Shown here: piece by piece, positions 62,537 through 64,000 of the stretch
Position numbering within the stretch: position 1 is the first letter of the stretch
Layout of the letters: every line of letters begins with the position of its first letter
Origin: Bacteroidales bacterium
Lineage (GTDB): Bacteria; Bacteroidota; Bacteroidia; Bacteroidales; UBA932
Reading direction: 5' to 3'
Assembly (NCBI GenBank): GCA_017395045.1
Contig: JAFPWG010000015.1
Location: forward strand, 1 to 64,000
Length of the DNA stretch: 64,000 nt
Translations under genes and position numbers: made by a program
The notes under the pieces: generated by a model
Databases searched by the model: none
What the model was told of the DNA's origin: nothing
What the model saw: the letters and a program-made list of their open reading frames with translations, nothing else

Positions 62537-64000
62537 ATGAAAAGAAAAAGATACATCCTTGCGGCGCTGGCCGCGCTCATCGTCGCCACGTCCGCATCCG
62601 CCCAGTCCAAGAGTTTCTCCCTGGGCAAATGGGTCGAACTCCATAACGCCATCCTGAAGGAACTGAACCGCTCCTATGTGGACTCCCTGGAAGTGGGCCG
62701 CATCGAGCGGGAGGGGGTGGACGCCATGCTGGAAGCCCTGGACCCGTACACCGTGTATGTCCCTGAGGAAGAGCAGGAAGACTTCCGGATGATGCTTTCC
62801 AACACCTATGGAGGCATCGGCGCCGTCATCTACAAGTCCGATGTGAACGGCAACGTCCTCATCAACGAGCCCTACGCCGGTTCGCCCGCCGCCAAGGCAG
62901 GCCTGGTGTGCGGCGACGAGATCGAGGCCATCGACGGAGAAACCACCCATGGACTCACCAGCAGCGAGTGCTCCGACAAGATGCGCGGCAAGCCCGGCAC
63001 GCAGGTGCATTTCCGGGTGAAGAAACTTCGCGACGGCTCCGCGTGGAAGGCCGGCGAAACCATCGACGTGACCGTTACCCGGGAGCGCATCGCCCTTCCT
63101 TCCATCGAGTATGTAGGCATGCTCAACGAAAGTGACGGCTATATCCTCATGTCCAAGTTCACCGACGGGGTGGGTCAGGGCATCCGCGACGGATATCATA
63201 CGCTGAAGAAGCAGGGGATGAAACGGCTGGTGCTGGATCTTCGCAGCAACGGCGGCGGCCTGATGAACGAGGCTGTGAATATTGTCTCACTTTTCGTCCC
63301 GAAGGGTTCCGTGGTCGTGACGTCCAAGGGCCGCGCAGCCGGTTCCGAACAGGTGTACAAGACCATGACGGACCCTGTAGACCTGGAGATTCCGATCGTG
63401 GTGCTGGTGGATTCCGGATCGGCATCGGCCTCCGAAATCGTTTCCGGCGCCCTGCAGGACCTGGACCGCGCGACCATCATCGGCACCCGCACCTACGGGA
63501 AAGGCCTGGTGCAGAGCATCCGTCCGCTGCCCTATGACGGCCAGCTGAAAGTGACCACGGCGAAGTATTACACGCCTTCCGGCCGCTGCGTACAGGCCAT
63601 CGACTACAGCCATCGCAACGAAGACGGCAGCGTGGGCCACATTCCCGACTCCCTGACGCACGAATTCAAGACCGCCCACGGACGCACGGTCCGGGACGGT
63701 GGCGGCATCACCCCGGACCACGTAGTCAAGGGTCACAAGTATTCCCGTCTGACCTACTCCCTGGTCCTGAACGGGATCGTGGACCAGTATGCGATGAAGT
63801 ATGTCTGTGAGCATGAGCCGCTTCCGAGGGTGGAGGACTTCCATTTCGCGGAGTATGACGACTTTGTCGCCTTTGCGAAGGACAAGGAGTTCGACTACCG
63901 TTCCTCCGCCCGCGCGCTTTTCGATGAAATGAAAAAGACCCTCGCGGAAGACGGACTTGCCGAAGCGATGGCCCCGGAAATCGCCGCCCTGGAGAAGTCC
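62537..64000 (+). CDS. S41-family C-terminal processing protease (3' end outside window)
   Basis: 488 codons are present without a stop, so the gene continues past the window. The signal peptide ends SASAQS. A short helical N-terminal part precedes a PDZ domain (YGGIGAVIYKSDVNGNVLIN, EPYAGSPAAKAGLVCGDEIE). The protease core follows, with LDLRSNGGGLMNEA, the nucleophile Ser within GSASASEI (residues 294-301) and the general-base Lys in GTRTYGKGLVQ. These periplasmic proteases trim the C-termini of exported proteins. The start (MKRKRYILAAL) follows an exact -7 box. Identification is firm; only the C-terminal part is unseen. Confidence 0.93.
   Translation, partial: MKRKRYILAALAALIVATSASAQSKSFSLGKWVELHNAILKELNRSYVDSLEVGRIEREGVDAMLEALDPYTVYVPEEEQEDFRMMLSNTYGGIGAVIYKSDVNGNVLINEPYAGSPAAKAGLVCGDEIEAIDGETTHGLTSSECSDKMRGKPGTQVHFRVKKLRDGSAWKAGETIDVTVTRERIALPSIEYVGMLNESDGYILMSKFTDGVGQGIRDGYHTLKKQGMKRLVLDLRSNGGGLMNEAVNIVSLFVPKGSVVVTSKGRAAGSEQVYKTMTDPVDLEIPIVVLVDSGSASASEIVSGALQDLDRATIIGTRTYGKGLVQSIRPLPYDGQLKVTTAKYYTPSGRCVQAIDYSHRNEDGSVGHIPDSLTHEFKTAHGRTVRDGGGITPDHVVKGHKYSRLTYSLVLNGIVDQYAMKYVCEHEPLPRVEDFHFAEYDDFVAFAKDKEFDYRSSARALFDEMKKTLAEDGLAEAMAPEIAALEKS

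Noticed and set aside
62449..62652. Upstream extension of rdgB
   Set aside because: It overlaps the divergent S41 protease promoter and start; the family N-terminus MKIVFATGN fixes the start at 62448.
1..64000. tRNA, rRNA or riboswitch genes
   Set aside because: Intergenic gaps are short and none shows a cloverleaf, conserved rRNA stretch or known riboswitch core on reading both strands. A covariance-model search would be needed to exclude small RNAs.

Overview
The window looks like a high-GC chromosomal segment from a member of the Bacteroidota, order Bacteroidales. The reasons are SusC/SusD pairs, BACON and DUF5689 domains, many lipoboxes of the xAxC type, Oar-like TonB-dependent receptors, and repeated matches to the Bacteroidota -7 promoter box TAnnTTTG. 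The genus cannot be fixed from sequence alone. An uncultured, GC-rich gut Bacteroidales lineage is plausible.

Layout, left to right. (1) 1-416: the 3' end of metK. (2) 503-20645, plus strand: a lone Oar-like TonB-dependent receptor with its own terminator, then a tightly packed run of eight genes. The run holds a paralogous receptor, two lipoproteins built of BACON and OB-fold-like repeats, a His-Me-finger nuclease lipoprotein, a secreted endonuclease/exonuclease/phosphatase-family enzyme, a third receptor-like barrel, a DUF5689 lipoprotein and an M3 dipeptidyl carboxypeptidase. I read it as a candidate system for capture and use of extracellular nucleic acid. That is inference. (3) 20654-54175, minus strand: a large polysaccharide-utilization locus aimed at N-glycans. 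It has SusC/SusD, a GH18 endoglycosidase, two LamG surface lipoproteins, three GH92 and one GH125 alpha-mannosidases, a GH130 phosphorylase, GH2, GH29 and GH3 exoenzymes, a ROK kinase, mannose-6-phosphate isomerase and a Gfo/Idh/MocA oxidoreductase. The SusC carries a C-terminal OmpA-like peptidoglycan-binding domain, which is unusual. One GH92 has Gln where the family's catalytic acid Glu is expected. (4) The locus is interrupted by foreign-looking pieces: an LRR (BspA-type) gene remnant near 27.4 kb, and at 31.9-33.4 kb an Rnl2-type RNA ligase lacking its C-terminal domain next to a lower-GC HigBA toxin-antitoxin pair. (5) 54311-64000: housekeeping genes (rnr, recO, rdgB, an S41 protease cut by the window edge), a four-part fused FAD/iron-sulfur dehydrogenase, and a 1.3-kb lower-GC element with a Y1/RAYT-type transposase between 70-bp inverted ends.

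How the glycan genes should work together: the GH18 enzyme would release N-glycans at the cell surface and the LamG lipoproteins and SusD would hold them. SusC would import them, and GH92, GH125, GH29, GH2 and GH3 would trim them in the periplasm. GH130 would phosphorolyse the Man-GlcNAc core, and the kinase and ManA would feed the sugars into glycolysis.

No rRNA, tRNA or CRISPR array was seen. No stretch above 300 bp lacks a described feature; the longest partly empty one (57572-57852) holds the right end of the mobile element and a hairpin.
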